Source: Chloroflexota bacterium (lineage in GTDB: Bacteria > Chloroflexota > Anaerolineae > Aggregatilineales > Phototrophicaceae). Taken from it: DNA of 54,893 nt. The stretch lies in the NCBI GenBank assembly GCA_014338005.1, contig QUBZ01000017.1, positions 1 to 54,893 of the forward strand, written 5' to 3'. Shown here one piece after another: positions 15,253 to 24,908 of this stretch; position 1 is the stretch's first letter, and each line of letters opens with the position of its first letter. Below the pieces are notes generated by a model. That model saw only the letters and a program-made list of their open reading frames with translations, was not told the origin of the DNA and did not search any database. The translations under genes and the position numbers were made by a program.

Positions 15253-15436
15253 CGTTGTTCATCCTTTCTCCGGCAGGCGAGTGGTTTCATCCAGCTGTAC
15301 GACGGCGCGGGCGCGGCTGTCGCCGCCGGCGGCGGAATCGGGACAAAAATCACCCCGCGCGGCTGACAAACCGCGCGGATCAGTTCCCCTCAATGCCCAG
15401 AGTAGAAACGAATCAGCGCCGAAGTTTAACCGGCGC

Positions 15437-16906
15437 TCAGGCCGCCGGCGTTTCATCCTTTTGCGGCGCGGCCAGCCTTTCCCGCGCGGCGCGGAACACC
15501 TGCCGGGCAGATGCCGCGTCCGCCGCCGCCAGCAGCCCCGCCGAAACTTCAAAAGCCAGGTCTTGCGGCAGGGCGCGCACCTGGAACGGGCGGCTGTCGG
15601 GCTGCCCCCAGCGTTTGAGCGCGAACCGTTCCCAGCGTGCCAGTTCGTCCAGCGCCGCTTTAGCGGAAATGCCGGTTTCCGGCTCCCCGCTGCCGGATAA
15701 AGCTTCGTTCCCGCGCTCGTCCCGGTTTTTTCCCTCTGCGCCTCGGAGTTTTTGCGCCTGCATCCCTACCGGCAGCGCACCCCATTCAACCGGCGGCAGG
15801 TGATAATAGCGCCGGCGGATTTCGTTGATGCTCAGAACGGGGTACGCGGTGCGGATGTCGTCCAGCCGGGCCTGCTGGTCGGTGGGGCGGATGTCGTCGA
15901 ATTCGGCCACGCAGTCGCCCGACCAGAACGGCAGCAGCTCCTGGGTGATCTTCTGCGCCAGGCGCACCAGTTTGGGCCACAGCGTGCGTTCGATGAACAG
16001 CCGTTCGGCCACGCGGGCGTTGGCTTCGGTCGCATTTTCGCTGATAAGCCCCACCGGGATGCCAAAAACGTTGAGGATTTCGTCGCGGTGCGCCAGCCGC
16101 CCTTTGAGAAAATCCAGTTCGTTGTGGCTGAGGCCGATATTCTGCCATTCGATGCCCCCGCCGCGCAAAAAGGCGGTGCGCCGCTGCGGGCCGCCGTAGC
16201 TCTGCCGCCACTCGCTTTTGATGCGCTCGAAGTCGGCGTCGGAAACCGGGTCTTTGATCTGCACGATGCCCGCCGGGACGCCGTTGTCGCGCCCGAAAGT
16301 GTTTCGATTCCATTCCGCCATCGCCCGGTCGCCGGTGATCGCCAGCCGGGCCGCCTCCAGCGCCGAGAGGCCGTAATAGTCGTTGGCGGGATGCCAGCGT
16401 TTAAAGTGCGCCACCTCCTCCGGTTCAAGCGGAATGCGCTGGCCGTCAATTTCGTAGATATAACCGCGCAGGTAGCGCGCCGGGTCGGGGACGATGCACA
16501 CGCGGTCGGGGCGCAGCGGCCAGATTTCAACCGGCACGCCGGACTCGTCCCCGGCCAGAAACCAGTAGGCGCTGCCGGTCAGTTCCAGCGCGCCGATGGT
16601 CTGTTCGATCAGTTCAAAGCGGCTGAGGAACGGGTTGGGCGCGTCCAGCAAATCTTCGAGGGGGTGACGTTCGATTTCGACGCGGCGCTCGCCGTCCAGC
16701 CGCCGTACGCGCAGCGGCACCAGCGCCGCCGCCTCCGCGATGCGGTTGATCGCCACGTATACCCAGGGCGACTGCTGGTATACCAGGCTGAAGGACTGGG
16801 TTTCGGCCAGGTTCGGCCAGCGAAAATCGTTGTGTTGGGCGACGGCGGCCACAAATGGCGCGGGCCGCAGCCGCCGGTTGAACAGGGCGGACAGCCGTTG
16901 GAACAT
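15437..16906 (-). CDS. HK97-family phage portal protein, isolated
   Basis: A 489-residue portal protein. Recognisable HK97 portal marks are YQQSPWVYVAINRIAEAAA near residue 45, HPLEDLLDAPNPFLSRFEL, the LTGSAYWFL segment, VAHFKRWHPANDYYGLSAL and ILNVFGIPVGLI. The portal forms the dodecameric DNA gate of the capsid. ATG at 16906 is preferred to the GTG at 16921 because GAGGAG lies just before it. The C-terminal ~100 residues are Ala/Arg/Glu-rich and poorly conserved. No terminase, protease or capsid gene lies beside it; both neighbours are cellular genes. It could be a decayed prophage, a gene-transfer-agent component or a captured gene. Confidence 0.85.
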   Translation of the reverse strand: MFQRLSALFNRRLRPAPFVAAVAQHNDFRWPNLAETQSFSLVYQQSPWVYVAINRIAEAAALVPLRVRRLDGERRVEIERHPLEDLLDAPNPFLSRFELIEQTIGALELTGSAYWFLAGDESGVPVEIWPLRPDRVCIVPDPARYLRGYIYEIDGQRIPLEPEEVAHFKRWHPANDYYGLSALEAARLAITGDRAMAEWNRNTFGRDNGVPAGIVQIKDPVSDADFERIKSEWRQSYGGPQRRTAFLRGGGIEWQNIGLSHNELDFLKGRLAHRDEILNVFGIPVGLISENATEANARVAERLFIERTLWPKLVRLAQKITQELLPFWSGDCVAEFDDIRPTDQQARLDDIRTAYPVLSINEIRRRYYHLPPVEWGALPVGMQAQKLRGAEGKNRDERGNEALSGSGEPETGISAKAALDELARWERFALKRWGQPDSRPFQVRALPQDLAFEVSAGLLAAADAASARQVFRAARERLAAPQKDETPAA

Positions 16907-17005
16907 ACTTTCACTCCTCACCTGAACATCGCCAGGGCGCGCCTGATCGCGCGCTGCCGCGAGCGGTCTGCTCTTTCACTATAGGCCATTACCGGCGGCG
17001 CAGGG

Positions 17006-17028
17006 TGAACAAATGTTCAGACATTTGT
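17006..17028. promoter_or_regulatory. LexA-like palindromic operator upstream of the portal gene
   Basis: TGAACAAATGTTCA at 17006-17019 is a palindrome containing GAAC-N4-GTTC, the SOS-box form of LexA in Gram-positive groups. It overlaps a second inverted repeat, ACAAATGT at 17009-17016 with ACATTTGT at 17021-17028. A TATAGT -10-like element for the minus strand lies downstream at about 16978-16983, so the operator would sit at the -35 region of the portal promoter. Confidence 0.55.
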
Positions 17029-17047
17029 CGCGTGTTTTGAGGGGGGA

Positions 17048-17251
17048 TTACATCTTTTCTGCCAGATAGTCCGGGCAAAGTTCCTTGACCGGGATTCCGG
17101 CGGTGGCTAACTGCGTCTGTTCCTTTGCCCAATCGGTATCGGTCGCATTGACAATCGGCGCGGGCGGCTGGAAGGCCAGCGATACAGCGATGAATTTGCG
17201 ATCATTGGGATCGTTAATCGAGATGTTTTCCGGCAGGACGGCATGATGGTT
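17048..17251 (-). pseudogene. C-terminal remnant of a PIN-like protein
   Basis: An open frame of 67 residues with no usable start: an in-frame TAA stands just upstream at 17252-17254 and the only Met is the last residue. The sequence (NDPNDRKFIAVSLAF, then NATDTDWAKEQTQLA and ELCPDYL) matches the C-terminal half of small PIN-like proteins usually encoded right after AAA ATPases of the type found here; the DP-x-DRKF-AVAL block is the hallmark. The N-terminal half with its first acidic residues is missing. The preceding ATPase ends with an aberrant tail overlapping this frame, so one deletion probably removed both the ATPase end and the start of this gene. Confidence 0.6.
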
Positions 17252-18308
17252 TTATCTTTTCGAGATCGCCGGTGAGATCGCCGAAGAAGTTTTCCGGCCA
17301 GTTGAGGATTTGGCCGAAGATGTCCACGTCAACAGGGCGAATGGTAGAGCCGCCGCTGCCTTTCTCGCAGAAGTACATTTTGATGTTTTCCGGCGTGGCA
17401 AAGGCGCTTTCCACTTCGGCGATGCGCCGCTGAAGCCGGCGCAGCAGGTGTTCGCTGTGGCTTTCGACGATCACTTGCAGTTTGCGGGTCTCGGCCACGT
17501 GCAGCAGCAGGTCGGCCAAGTGTGCTTGCGCGCCAGGGTGCAGGTGCAGTTCCGGCTGTTCGAGCAGCACGATTGAGCCTTCGGGAACGAAAAACAACAG
17601 GGTAATAACCGGCAAAATCTGCGAAATGCCAAAGCCAACATCCAGCAGCGAAGATGTAACAACGCCTACTTTGACGGTGGTTTCGTAAAACCGTTTATCT
17701 TTATCCAGCGCGGTAACTTCAAAGGCATTAACCAATTCCATCTTCGTCAACCACTCAGCGACATGCTTATGCACGGTGTCACCGCTGCGTTCTGATGCGA
17801 TCAAAACGGCGATTGTGTTTTCACCATTAGGTTCGATTCTTCGAGGAGATGCGCCTGACCACAGGTAACTGCGCTGGGGATACTGCCGAAGTGGGCCAAG
17901 ATAACTTATAAATGGTTGGGTTGGCCTGGCGTCGTCTAAGTCGGTAAAAAGATGTTCTAAATCACCTTGAATATTAAATTTGACAACATCATTCTCGTAA
18001 CACATAGTTACTTTGCCCGCATACCAATCACCCGCCCACCAGTAAAGGCCAATCAATATTTCGCGCGACGTATCATGGGCAAACACGACATCTCGGTAGC
18101 TGCCGAGATTGATATAATCCCCGGAACCACCGCCAAAGTTTATGCTTTCCCACGATGTTTTTGATTGAGTTTGCATCAGGAGTAATAAGGCTTGAATGAC
18201 ACTGGATTTCGCCGAACTATTTGCGCCAAATAATATTGTTAGCGGGCCAAGCTCGATATTCAATTCACGCCAGCTTTTGAAGTTTTCCAACCCGATTCGC
18301 GCTAACAT
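17214..18308 (-). CDS. OLD/DUF3696-like AAA ATPase with altered Walker A and truncated end
   Basis: A 364-residue ATPase of the SMC/OLD-like group. N-terminal LARIGLENFKSWRELNIEL is the family start; Walker A is GANSSAKSS at residues 28-36, in which the usual Gly before Lys is Ala33. Walker B is IVLLEQPELHLHP followed by a D-loop-like segment and VIVESHSEHLLRRLQ. The final ~15 residues (KIKPSCRPAGKHLD) do not look like the family and overlap, in another frame, the PIN-like remnant, so the 3' end is probably a deletion scar. AGGAGT precedes the ATG. Such ATPase/PIN pairs are thought to be defence or toxin systems; this copy is probably inactive. The gene's upstream half is clearly AT-richer than its surroundings. 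Confidence 0.75.
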   Translation of the reverse strand: MLARIGLENFKSWRELNIELGPLTILFGANSSAKSSVIQALLLLMQTQSKTSWESINFGGGSGDYINLGSYRDVVFAHDTSREILIGLYWWAGDWYAGKVTMCYENDVVKFNIQGDLEHLFTDLDDARPTQPFISYLGPLRQYPQRSYLWSGASPRRIEPNGENTIAVLIASERSGDTVHKHVAEWLTKMELVNAFEVTALDKDKRFYETTVKVGVVTSSLLDVGFGISQILPVITLLFFVPEGSIVLLEQPELHLHPGAQAHLADLLLHVAETRKLQVIVESHSEHLLRRLQRRIAEVESAFATPENIKMYFCEKGSGGSTIRPVDVDIFGQILNWPENFFGDLTGDLEKIKPSCRPAGKHLD

Positions 18309-18370
18309 GGCTCAATACTCCTGTTCACCTTATCCACACGAATCATAAAGCATGAACAATCGGAATTGCA

Positions 18371-18407
18371 AAACTTAAACACGCCCCGCTCGATCTCGAA
18401 CGGGGCG
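18371..18407 (-). terminator. Intrinsic terminator after ilvD (minus strand)
   Basis: Read on the minus strand, CGCCCCG and CGGGGCG (18401-18407 and 18382-18388) form the stem, with a TCGA-GA-TCGA inner pairing, followed by TGTTTAAGTTTTG. It lies about 25 bases after the ilvD stop. Confidence 0.7.
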
Positions 18408-18433
18408 CTCCGTTGTAGACTATTGGCTGCCGG

Positions 18434-20149
18434 CTACAAACTTGTGCTGATAATCGTCACCGCGCCATCGTCGGCCTGGGAGGCGGTGCGGGCGTATTTC
18501 GCCATCACGCCGCTGGTGTAGTGCGGCGCGGGCGCCTGCCAGGCGGCGCGGCGGCGGGCCAGTTCTGCGTCGTCCAGTTCCACGTTTAACAACCGCGCTT
18601 CGACATCAATACTCACCATGTCGCCTTCTTGCAGCAAGCCAATTGGGCCGCCGACCATCGCTTCCGGCGCGATGTGGCCAACACACAGGCCGTGTGTCGC
18701 CCCGGAAAAACGCCCGTCGGTGATGAGCAGCACGTCGCGCCCAAGCCCCTGCCCGGTGATGGCCGCCGTCACGCCCAGCATTTCGCGCATTCCCGGCCCG
18801 CCGACCGGGCCTTCGTAGCGGATCACCACCACATCGCCGGCTTTGATCTGCTGCGACTGGACGGCCATCATGGCGTCCTCCTCGCGGTTGAAGATGCGCG
18901 CCGGCCCGCGATGCTGGCGCGGCTCGCTGCCCTTCAGTTTGATGACCGCGCCGTTGGGAGCCAGATTGCCCCGCAGGATGTACAGCCCGCCGTGATGGCT
19001 GATCGGGTCGGCCAGCGGGCGAATCACGTCCTGGCCGGGCGTTTCGACGGCGGCGGCGGCTTCTTCGGCCAGGGTACGCCCGGTGACGGTCAGCGCGCCG
19101 CCGTCCACATAGCCGCCTTCGACCAGCCGCTGCGCGATCAACCGGATGCCGCCGGCTTTATGCACGTCCAGGGCGGTGTAGCGCCCGGTCGGTTTGAGGT
19201 CGGCGATCAGCGGGGTGCGGCTGCTGATGGCTTCGATATCGTCCAGTGTGAAGGGGATGCCGGCCTCGCGCGCGAAGGCCAGTGTATGCAGCACGCCGTT
19301 GGTGCTGCCGCCGGTGCAGGCGACCGCCGCGATGGCGTTTTCCAGCGCCGCGCGCGTGATGACCTGCCGGGGATGCAGATCCATCTCGATCATTTTGAGG
19401 ATCAGCTCGCCGCAGCGGAAGGCCACGTCGTCTTTGGCATCGGCCATCGCCGGCACGTCGGCCATACCCATCGGGCAGATGCCCATGATCTCGCTGACGG
19501 TCGCCATCGTGTTGGCCGTGAACTGCCCGCCGCACGCGCCGGGGCCGGGACAGGCCAAATCTTCTACGGCTTTAAATTCTTCCCGGCTGATGCGCCCCGC
19601 CGCATACGCGCCGATAGCCTCGAACACGTCCTGTACGGTCAGGTCTTTGCCGTTGTAATGGCCGGGCGCAATCGAGCCGCCGTAGAGCATCAGCGACGGC
19701 ACGTTCAGCCGCAGCAGCGCCATGATCGTGCCGGGGATGGTTTTGTCGCAGGCGGACAGGGCGATGATGCCGTCGAAGTAGTTGGCGCGGCCAATCAGTT
19801 CGATGCTGTCGGCGATCAGTTCCCGGCTGATGAGCGAGGCTTTCATGCCTTCCGTCCCCATCGTGATGCCGTCGCTGATGCTGATGGTGTTGAACTCCAG
19901 CGGCGTGCCGCCGGCGGCGCGGATGCCGGCCTTCATGCGGGCGGCCAGCCGGTTGAGGTGAAAATTGCACGGGCCGATTTCCGTCCAGGTGTTGGCGATG
20001 CCGATCAGCGGTTTTGCCAGGTCATCGTCGCTCAGGCCGATGGCCTTGAGCATGGCACGGGCGGCGGCGCGGTCGTCGCCGGCCAGCAGCGCCCGGCTGC
20101 GGGCGTTGAGCGCCGCGAGTTGGTCACGGATGGTGGGTGAGTCGGACAT
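18434..20149 (-). CDS. ilvD: Dihydroxy-acid dehydratase
   Basis: A 571-residue Fe-S dehydratase that converts 2,3-dihydroxy-isovalerate and -methylvalerate to the 2-keto acids in valine, isoleucine and leucine synthesis. Conserved blocks are [59 protein letters not shown] and [11 protein letters not shown]; the Cys in the PCNFH, ACDKT and PGACGG blocks bind the cluster. The full family length is present. The ATG at 20149 is chosen because AGGAG lies a few bases upstream and the family start ([11 protein letters not shown]) follows; the longer frame upstream is not conserved in style. It is monocistronic, with a terminator at 18371-18407. No other ilv or leu genes are in the window. Confidence 0.95.
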   Translation of the reverse strand: MSDSPTIRDQLAALNARSRALLAGDDRAAARAMLKAIGLSDDDLAKPLIGIANTWTEIGPCNFHLNRLAARMKAGIRAAGGTPLEFNTISISDGITMGTEGMKASLISRELIADSIELIGRANYFDGIIALSACDKTIPGTIMALLRLNVPSLMLYGGSIAPGHYNGKDLTVQDVFEAIGAYAAGRISREEFKAVEDLACPGPGACGGQFTANTMATVSEIMGICPMGMADVPAMADAKDDVAFRCGELILKMIEMDLHPRQVITRAALENAIAAVACTGGSTNGVLHTLAFAREAGIPFTLDDIEAISSRTPLIADLKPTGRYTALDVHKAGGIRLIAQRLVEGGYVDGGALTVTGRTLAEEAAAAVETPGQDVIRPLADPISHHGGLYILRGNLAPNGAVIKLKGSEPRQHRGPARIFNREEDAMMAVQSQQIKAGDVVVIRYEGPVGGPGMREMLGVTAAITGQGLGRDVLLITDGRFSGATHGLCVGHIAPEAMVGGPIGLLQEGDMVSIDVEARLLNVELDDAELARRRAAWQAPAPHYTSGVMAKYARTASQADDGAVTIISTSL

Positions 20150-20505
20150 AAAAACTGCTCCTGAAAAGTTCCGAGTGTGAGGTAAAAACATAACGCAAAG
20201 CGCGCAAAGCGGCAAAGCGAAAAGACTCAACGCAAAGGCGCGGGGGAAAAAAGCCTAACACAGAGCCGCAGAGGTTCAAAGGCACAGAGAAAAACGCAGC
20301 GCAAAGATCGCAAAGGGGCGAAGGCGCAAAGAATGGTGTAGGGGCGGGTTTAGAAACCCGCCCCGCCCGCTCCACCCTTTGGCGGACGGCGCGTTTCATC
20401 CCAAAGCCGGGGGGCAAGTTCCACCTCCCGCCGGACGCGCCGCCGCCCAAACCGGCGTTTAATAAAGACTGTAACGACGCGACCGGGTATAAGAGGGAAA
20501 TCATC
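20150..20505. repeat. Gene-free repeat region upstream of ilvD
   Basis: This 356-bp gap contains no convincing gene. From about 20190 to 20335 it is built of degenerate short units (CGCAAAGG/GCGCAAAG type and ACACAGAG-CCGCAGAG type). These are low-complexity intergenic repeats of the sort scattered through many environmental bacterial genomes. The palindrome at 20341-20364 lies in its second half. Confidence 0.7.
20341..20364. repeat. Dispersed palindrome, copy 1
   Basis: GGGGCGGGTTT at 20341-20351 and AAACCCGCCCC at 20354-20364 form a perfect hairpin with a two-base loop. A second copy with the same stem lies at 42843-42864, between the two HtrA-like genes. There is no T tract, so it is a REP-like element and not a terminator. 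Confidence 0.75.
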
Positions 20506-20838
20506 ATGTTGGTGTTATGGCTGGTCTTTATGGGGCTGTTCATCCTGGCGCTGGCGATGCCGCTGGCGCAGCGGTTCGGGTATGCTTATGGTCAGTGGGG
20601 CAGCCTGCGCGACATGCTGGAAGGCACGGCGGCGCTGGTGGCGCAAAGTGTCCTGTTCGCGGTTTTTATGGGGTTCGTCGGCGGGTCGCTGCTGGGCGCA
20701 GGGGGCGTGCTGCCGTTCGCGCTGGCCGGCGAGGTCTTCAGCCTGCTGGTGCTGGCCGTCCTGGGGACGATCAACGCCGTCCGGGCGCTGCCCGCGCATA
20801 CGCGCTTTAGCGGTTATGCGCCCAACCTCAGCGAGTGA
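20506..20838 (+). CDS. Small four-segment membrane protein
   Basis: A 110-residue protein, family not recognised. Hydrophobic segments include VLWLVFMGLFILALAMPLA, ALVAQSVLFAVFMGFVGGSL, VLPFALAGEVFSLLVLAVLG; a short soluble tail (ALPAHTRFSGYAPNLSE) follows. GAGGG lies upstream of the ATG. It stands alone between the repeat region and a strong terminator at 20865-20890, and it is convergent with pepF. A DUF4870- or transporter-accessory-like protein is possible, but no motif supports a choice. Confidence 0.6.
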   Translation: MLVLWLVFMGLFILALAMPLAQRFGYAYGQWGSLRDMLEGTAALVAQSVLFAVFMGFVGGSLLGAGGVLPFALAGEVFSLLVLAVLGTINAVRALPAHTRFSGYAPNLSE

Positions 20839-20864
20839 TGCCGAAGCGGAAAAACGATTCATGA

Positions 20865-20890
20865 GGGGCGCACGCCGGTGCGCCCCTTTT
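20865..20890 (+). terminator. Intrinsic terminator between convergent genes
   Basis: GGGGCGCAC at 20865-20873 pairs with GTGCGCCCC at 20878-20886 across a GCCG loop and is followed by TTTT. It ends the small membrane protein gene. Confidence 0.85.
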
Positions 20891-20909
20891 GCGCTGCAAA
20901 AGGCGGTTT

Positions 20910-22721
<1,812 letters not shown>

Positions 22722-22732
22722 AGAGCTTCTCC

Positions 22733-22972
22733 TCAATCTGTTTCCGAACTATCCGGTTTAGCGACTACTGCGGGACGATTGTAACGCGGAACGCCACCCG
22801 CCGGCACAAACCAATGGAATTGGTGTTTAGCGCAGCCAGCGCAGATCACGCCCGTCCGCGTGGGCAGGCGAACTTCGGTCAGTGATGTCCAGGTCGTGTC
22901 TGGCGGGAAGAAAAAAGCTGCCGCGTCCTCGGCGATCAGCCAATCCTGCCTGGAGCGAACCGGGCAGGTCAC
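22733..22972 (-). CDS. Small CxxC protein between kinase and pepF
   Basis: A 79-residue reading frame. The central part (LTEVRLPTRTGVICAGCAKH, then QFHWFVPAGG) has a CAGC pair and nearby His residues suggestive of a small metal-binding knuckle. It begins (GTG) three bases after the kinase stop and ends 11 bases before pepF, filling the gap exactly, which argues that it is real. No strong ribosome site is visible, so coupling to the kinase gene is assumed. It could also be a chance frame in GC-rich DNA. Confidence 0.45.
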   Translation of the reverse strand: MTCPVRSRQDWLIAEDAAAFFFPPDTTWTSLTEVRLPTRTGVICAGCAKHQFHWFVPAGGVPRYNRPAVVAKPDSSETD

Positions 22973-22975
22973 GCA

Positions 22976-24730
22976 TCACACCGAGGCAGGTTTGCCGCGC
23001 CGCGCCGCGCGACCGGACACCCCGCCGGGACTGCCGCCGGGGGCCAGCGGCAGCTCGAAGCCGAAGGTGCTGCCCTGGCCGTACACGCTACTGAAACGCA
23101 TCTGCCCGTTGTGCCGTTCGACGATGCGTTTGACCAGATGCAGCCCCAGGCCCGTCCCCCGGATGGTTTTGGTTTCTTTGGTGATGGCCCGGTAAAACGG
23201 CTGGAACAGGTTGGCCTGGTGTTCCTGGGGGATGCCGTAGCCGGTGTCCTTGACCTCGAAAATCGCCCGGTCTTTTGACGCGCTTAGTGAGGCGCGGACG
23301 CCGCCGCCGTTAGGGGTATATTTAACGGCGTTGCTGAACAGGTTGACGATGGATTCGCGCAGGAAAAGCGCATCCCCCCGCACGAACACCTGCGCGGAGG
23401 GCGTTTCCAGCCGGTAATCGAGCGCCTTTTCGTCGGCCTGGAGGCGGTATTCCTCAAAAACCGAGCCGACCAGTTCGCGCAGGTCTATCGTATCGGCCAG
23501 CACACCCTGCACCATGCCTTCGATCCGTTCCAGCGTCAGGATGTCGCGGGTGATTTTGTCAATGCGCTCGACAGCCTGTTTAATCATGTTCAGGTGTTCG
23601 CGGTGGCGGTCGGAAAGCTGGCCTTCCAGTTCCCAACCCAGCATCTGCGTATAACCGGAAATGACGCCCAGCGGGTTACGCATGTCGTGGGCGGCGACAC
23701 GGATGATTTCGGTCTTAAGCTGTTCGAGTTCGCTCACCTGCTGATAAAGCTGCTGCTGCTCCGCGATCTGCGCCTGCGACTGCTGATAAAGGCGCGCGTT
23801 GTCCAGGGCGGTGGCGATGCGGGCGGTCAGCAGTTTGAGGAAATCGAAGGTGCGCTGGGTGAAGTCCTCCGGCCGGCTGCTCTGCACATTCAGGACGCCA
23901 ATTATGCGCTCCCCGGAAATAAGCGGGATGGTGATCTGCGAGCGGGTATCGCGGACGTGCGCCACATAATCGGGGTCGCCTTCAATGTCCCTGACCCACT
24001 CCGGCTGGCGCGTCCGCACGACGCGCCCGACGATGCCCCAGTTAAGCGGCACGCGCGACCCGACCAGCGTATGCGGGTAATCGCCGATGACCTGTGCAAC
24101 CCACATATGGTCGTTTTCCAACAGGTGAATCGCGCCGGCGTCGGCTTTGCTCAGGCGCACCGCCGCGTCCAGCGCGATGGTCAGCACGTAGTCCAGTTTT
24201 AAGTTCTGGCTCAGTTCGGTATCTACGTGCTGCAAAATTTCGAGCTGGTTGATGTACAGGTCGCGTTCGGCTTCGGCCTGTTTGCGTTCGGTGATGTCGC
24301 GGGCGATGCCCAGCAGGCCGACCACGCGCCCGTTTTCGATCTGCTGTCTGATCTTAAATTCGCCGGTCACTACCCCGCCGGAAGCCGCCCGGATGCGGAG
24401 TTCAAAGGATGGCAGGGTTTCATTATCAGCTGGCCGAAGCGCGTTCCGGTACATTTCCATCGCTAACGGCAGGTCGTCCGGGAAAATGATGCCGGTAAAC
24501 GAACGGTTAAGCCAGTCCTGGCGCGGCCAACCGGTGATTGTCTCGAAGGCCGGATTGAGCGACATGATGCGCGTTTCGGTATCCAGCGTAAAGATCACAT
24601 CAATGGCGTTTTCCACCAGGGTGCGATAGCCTTCTTCAGATCTGCGATGGTCATGTGCTTGAAGCGGCGCCCGGACAGTTTTAAGCCGCACCGGCGTGTA
24701 TTTTCGTTTTGGGGAACGAGATGGACTCAT
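22976..24730 (-). CDS. PAS-GAF sensor histidine kinase
   Basis: A 584-residue cytoplasmic sensor kinase without membrane segments. Domains in order: PAS (about 33-148, FTLDTETRIMSLNPAFETI), GAF (about 165-312), HisKA with the phospho-acceptor His348 in VAAHDMRNPLGVISGY, and HATPase with N box NLFSNAVKYTPNGG, G1 DTGYGIP and G2 GTGLGLHLVKRIV. A coiled coil of Gln/Leu-rich sequence links GAF and HisKA. No response regulator gene is adjacent, so it is an orphan whose partner lies elsewhere. The signal could be a small ligand or redox state bound by PAS or GAF; no haem or flavin residues can be assigned. Confidence 0.9.
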   Translation of the reverse strand: MSPSRSPKRKYTPVRLKTVRAPLQAHDHRRSEEGYRTLVENAIDVIFTLDTETRIMSLNPAFETITGWPRQDWLNRSFTGIIFPDDLPLAMEMYRNALRPADNETLPSFELRIRAASGGVVTGEFKIRQQIENGRVVGLLGIARDITERKQAEAERDLYINQLEILQHVDTELSQNLKLDYVLTIALDAAVRLSKADAGAIHLLENDHMWVAQVIGDYPHTLVGSRVPLNWGIVGRVVRTRQPEWVRDIEGDPDYVAHVRDTRSQITIPLISGERIIGVLNVQSSRPEDFTQRTFDFLKLLTARIATALDNARLYQQSQAQIAEQQQLYQQVSELEQLKTEIIRVAAHDMRNPLGVISGYTQMLGWELEGQLSDRHREHLNMIKQAVERIDKITRDILTLERIEGMVQGVLADTIDLRELVGSVFEEYRLQADEKALDYRLETPSAQVFVRGDALFLRESIVNLFSNAVKYTPNGGGVRASLSASKDRAIFEVKDTGYGIPQEHQANLFQPFYRAITKETKTIRGTGLGLHLVKRIVERHNGQMRFSSVYGQGSTFGFELPLAPGGSPGGVSGRAARRGKPASV

Positions 24731-24763
24731 GCTTTACGCTCCACACGCCCACCAGTTTAGAAC

Positions 24764-24769
24764 ATTATA
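24764..24769 (-). promoter_or_regulatory. Possible -10 of the histidine kinase unit
   Basis: On the minus strand TATAAT lies 34 bases before the kinase ATG. No good -35 stands at 17 bases, so this is a weak call based on the -10 alone. Confidence 0.35.
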
Positions 24770-24871
24770 TTTCACATTTCAACAAATAGACGTGAGAGTT
24801 TGTTTTATAACGCCCGGCATAACTTCACGCGCGTCCATACATTAACCCGGAACGGCAGTGCAGGCTGCATT

Positions 24872-24880
24872 TGTTATAAT
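24872..24880 (+). promoter_or_regulatory. Extended -10 promoter of the MFS gene
   Basis: TGTTATAAT, a perfect TGn-extended -10, ends 28 bases before the MFS start; AAGGAG then precedes the ATG. No clear -35 is seen. Confidence 0.65.
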
Positions 24881-24908
24881 TCCTGAAGCATACTCAAGGA
24901 GCGATTTC

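Noticed and set aside
15415..15437. AGCGCCG/CGGCGCT hairpin at the portal stop considered as a terminator
   Set aside because: No T tract follows in the minus direction, so it is not called.
15752..16984. 410-codon plus-strand frame opposite the portal gene
   Set aside because: Antisense shadow in GC-rich DNA; the portal protein explains the conserved residues.
18629..20140. Long 503-codon open frame on the plus strand
   Set aside because: It is antisense to ilvD, whose protein is clearly conserved. The frame is open only because of high GC, and its residues (Arg, Gly, Ala, Asp-rich without motifs) show no family pattern.
20190..20335. Short repeated units near ilvD considered as a CRISPR array
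   Set aside because: The units are degenerate, of unequal spacing and lack unique spacers of constant length; no cas genes are nearby.
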